Shown here: in pieces, positions 63,682 through 64,000 of the stretch
Layout: each line of letters begins with the position of its first letter
Position numbering within the stretch: position 1 is the stretch's first letter
DNA from: Mycobacterium barrassiae
GTDB lineage: Bacteria; Actinomycetota; Actinomycetes; Mycobacteriales; Mycobacteriaceae
Length of the DNA stretch: 64,000 nt
NCBI RefSeq assembly: GCF_025822765.1
Contig: NZ_JACKUK010000016.1
Span: forward strand, 188,458 to 252,457
Direction of reading: 5' to 3'
Program-made: the position numbers and the translations under genes
Notes under the pieces: model-generated
Database searches by the model: none
What the model was told of the DNA's origin: nothing
The model's input: the letters and a program-made list of their open reading frames with translations, nothing else

Positions 63682-64000
63682 GCGGAGCGAACGATTCAGC
63701 TTCGGTGAGCGACAAACGCGTCGTCGTCCAGCGGGGCCTCTGGTTCGAGGAGTTCGAGACCGGAGTGCTGTACCAGCACCGTCCGGGCCGCACCATCACC
63801 GAGGCGGACAACGTCCTGTTCACCACCCTGACCATGAACACCCAGGCGCTGCACCTCGATGCGGCGTTCTCCGATGCTCTACCTCCGTTCAACCAGCGGC
63901 TGGTGAATTCGATGTTCACGTTGTCGACTCTGGTGGGTCTGTCGGTCGCGCAGCTGACGCAGGGCACGATCGTCGGGAATCTCGGATTCGGTGAAGTCGC
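63678..64000 (+). CDS. MaoC-like dehydratase (Rv2499c orthologue), 3' truncated by window edge
   Basis: About 107 residues from a GTG overlapping the fadE19 stop; the frame continues past the window end. [48 protein letters not shown] is the N-terminal half of a MaoC hot-dog domain. The catalytic D-x(4)-H motif region shows as ...[10 protein letters not shown], where the Asp may be replaced by Asn. Same place as Rv2499c, which precedes citE and bkd genes in M. tuberculosis. Probably hydrates an enoyl-CoA of branched-chain catabolism. Confidence 0.9.
   Translation, partial: MSGANDSASVSDKRVVVQRGLWFEEFETGVLYQHRPGRTITEADNVLFTTLTMNTQALHLDAAFSDALPPFNQRLVNSMFTLSTLVGLSVAQLTQGTIVGNLGFGEV

Overview
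The window is high-GC mycobacterial DNA, most likely from a rapid-growing Mycobacterium (Mycolicibacterium). The evidence is an mce gene, Mce-associated (Mas) proteins, a 3,085-residue type I fatty acid synthase followed by acpS, ldtB, the mycolate reductase cmrA, WS/DGAT and MmpS-like proteins, frequent GTG starts and several probable leaderless genes. From 25.3 kb to the right end the backbone is collinear with the M. tuberculosis block Rv2525c-Rv2499c, read in the opposite direction, apart from one large insertion.

Bases 1-25,300 are accessory and mostly lipid- or terpenoid-like catabolism. They hold the 3' end of an mceF gene, small exported proteins, a P450 with a divergent TetR regulator, and an Ltp-type thiolase with its zinc-ribbon partner. 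They also hold SnoaL-like and VOC proteins, an enoyl-CoA hydratase, two acyl-CoA synthetases, an amidohydrolase and two Mas membrane proteins. Five intergenic regions in the first 13.8 kb carry variants of one palindromic motif (RTTCTC-N7-GAGAAY and/or GAGAAT-N3-ATTCTC). They lie in front of the thiolase unit, the hydratase/synthetase pair, the amidohydrolase unit, the mas pair and two exported-protein genes. I read this as one regulon, perhaps joining Mce-dependent uptake of a substrate to its CoA-dependent breakdown. Then come an IspD-like pair in convergent overlap (one copy without the CTP loop), a flavin/F420-type oxidoreductase, LtrA, an MFS transporter, a MerR regulator and a polyamine-type ABC transporter operon.

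Bases 25,300-40,440 are core: the Tat-exported DUF1906 protein, fas, acpS, an M20 peptidase, bcp, a DUF3618 protein, tRNA-Lys(CTT) and the L,D-transpeptidase gene ldtB.

Bases 40,441-50,372 look like a roughly 9.9-kb island at tRNA-His. A 31-bp copy of the tRNA 3' end (one mismatch) lies at the far side, and each copy is followed by its own terminator hairpin. The island carries a sulfatase, a SnoaL/NTF2-like protein, an acyl-CoA ligase, a WS/DGAT acyltransferase, a PucR-type regulator, two short-chain dehydrogenases and a hydrolase remnant. It has no integrase.

Bases 50,447-64,000 return to the core: orn, an HerA/DUF853-type ATPase, cmrA, an MFS transporter, an MmpS-like membrane protein, an S9 peptidase and two tiny membrane proteins. 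The window ends in the branched-chain amino acid catabolic operon (bkaR | accD1-accA1-fadE19-MaoC), which has two clear operators between bkaR and accD1. No rRNA, CRISPR array, transposase or integrase was seen.
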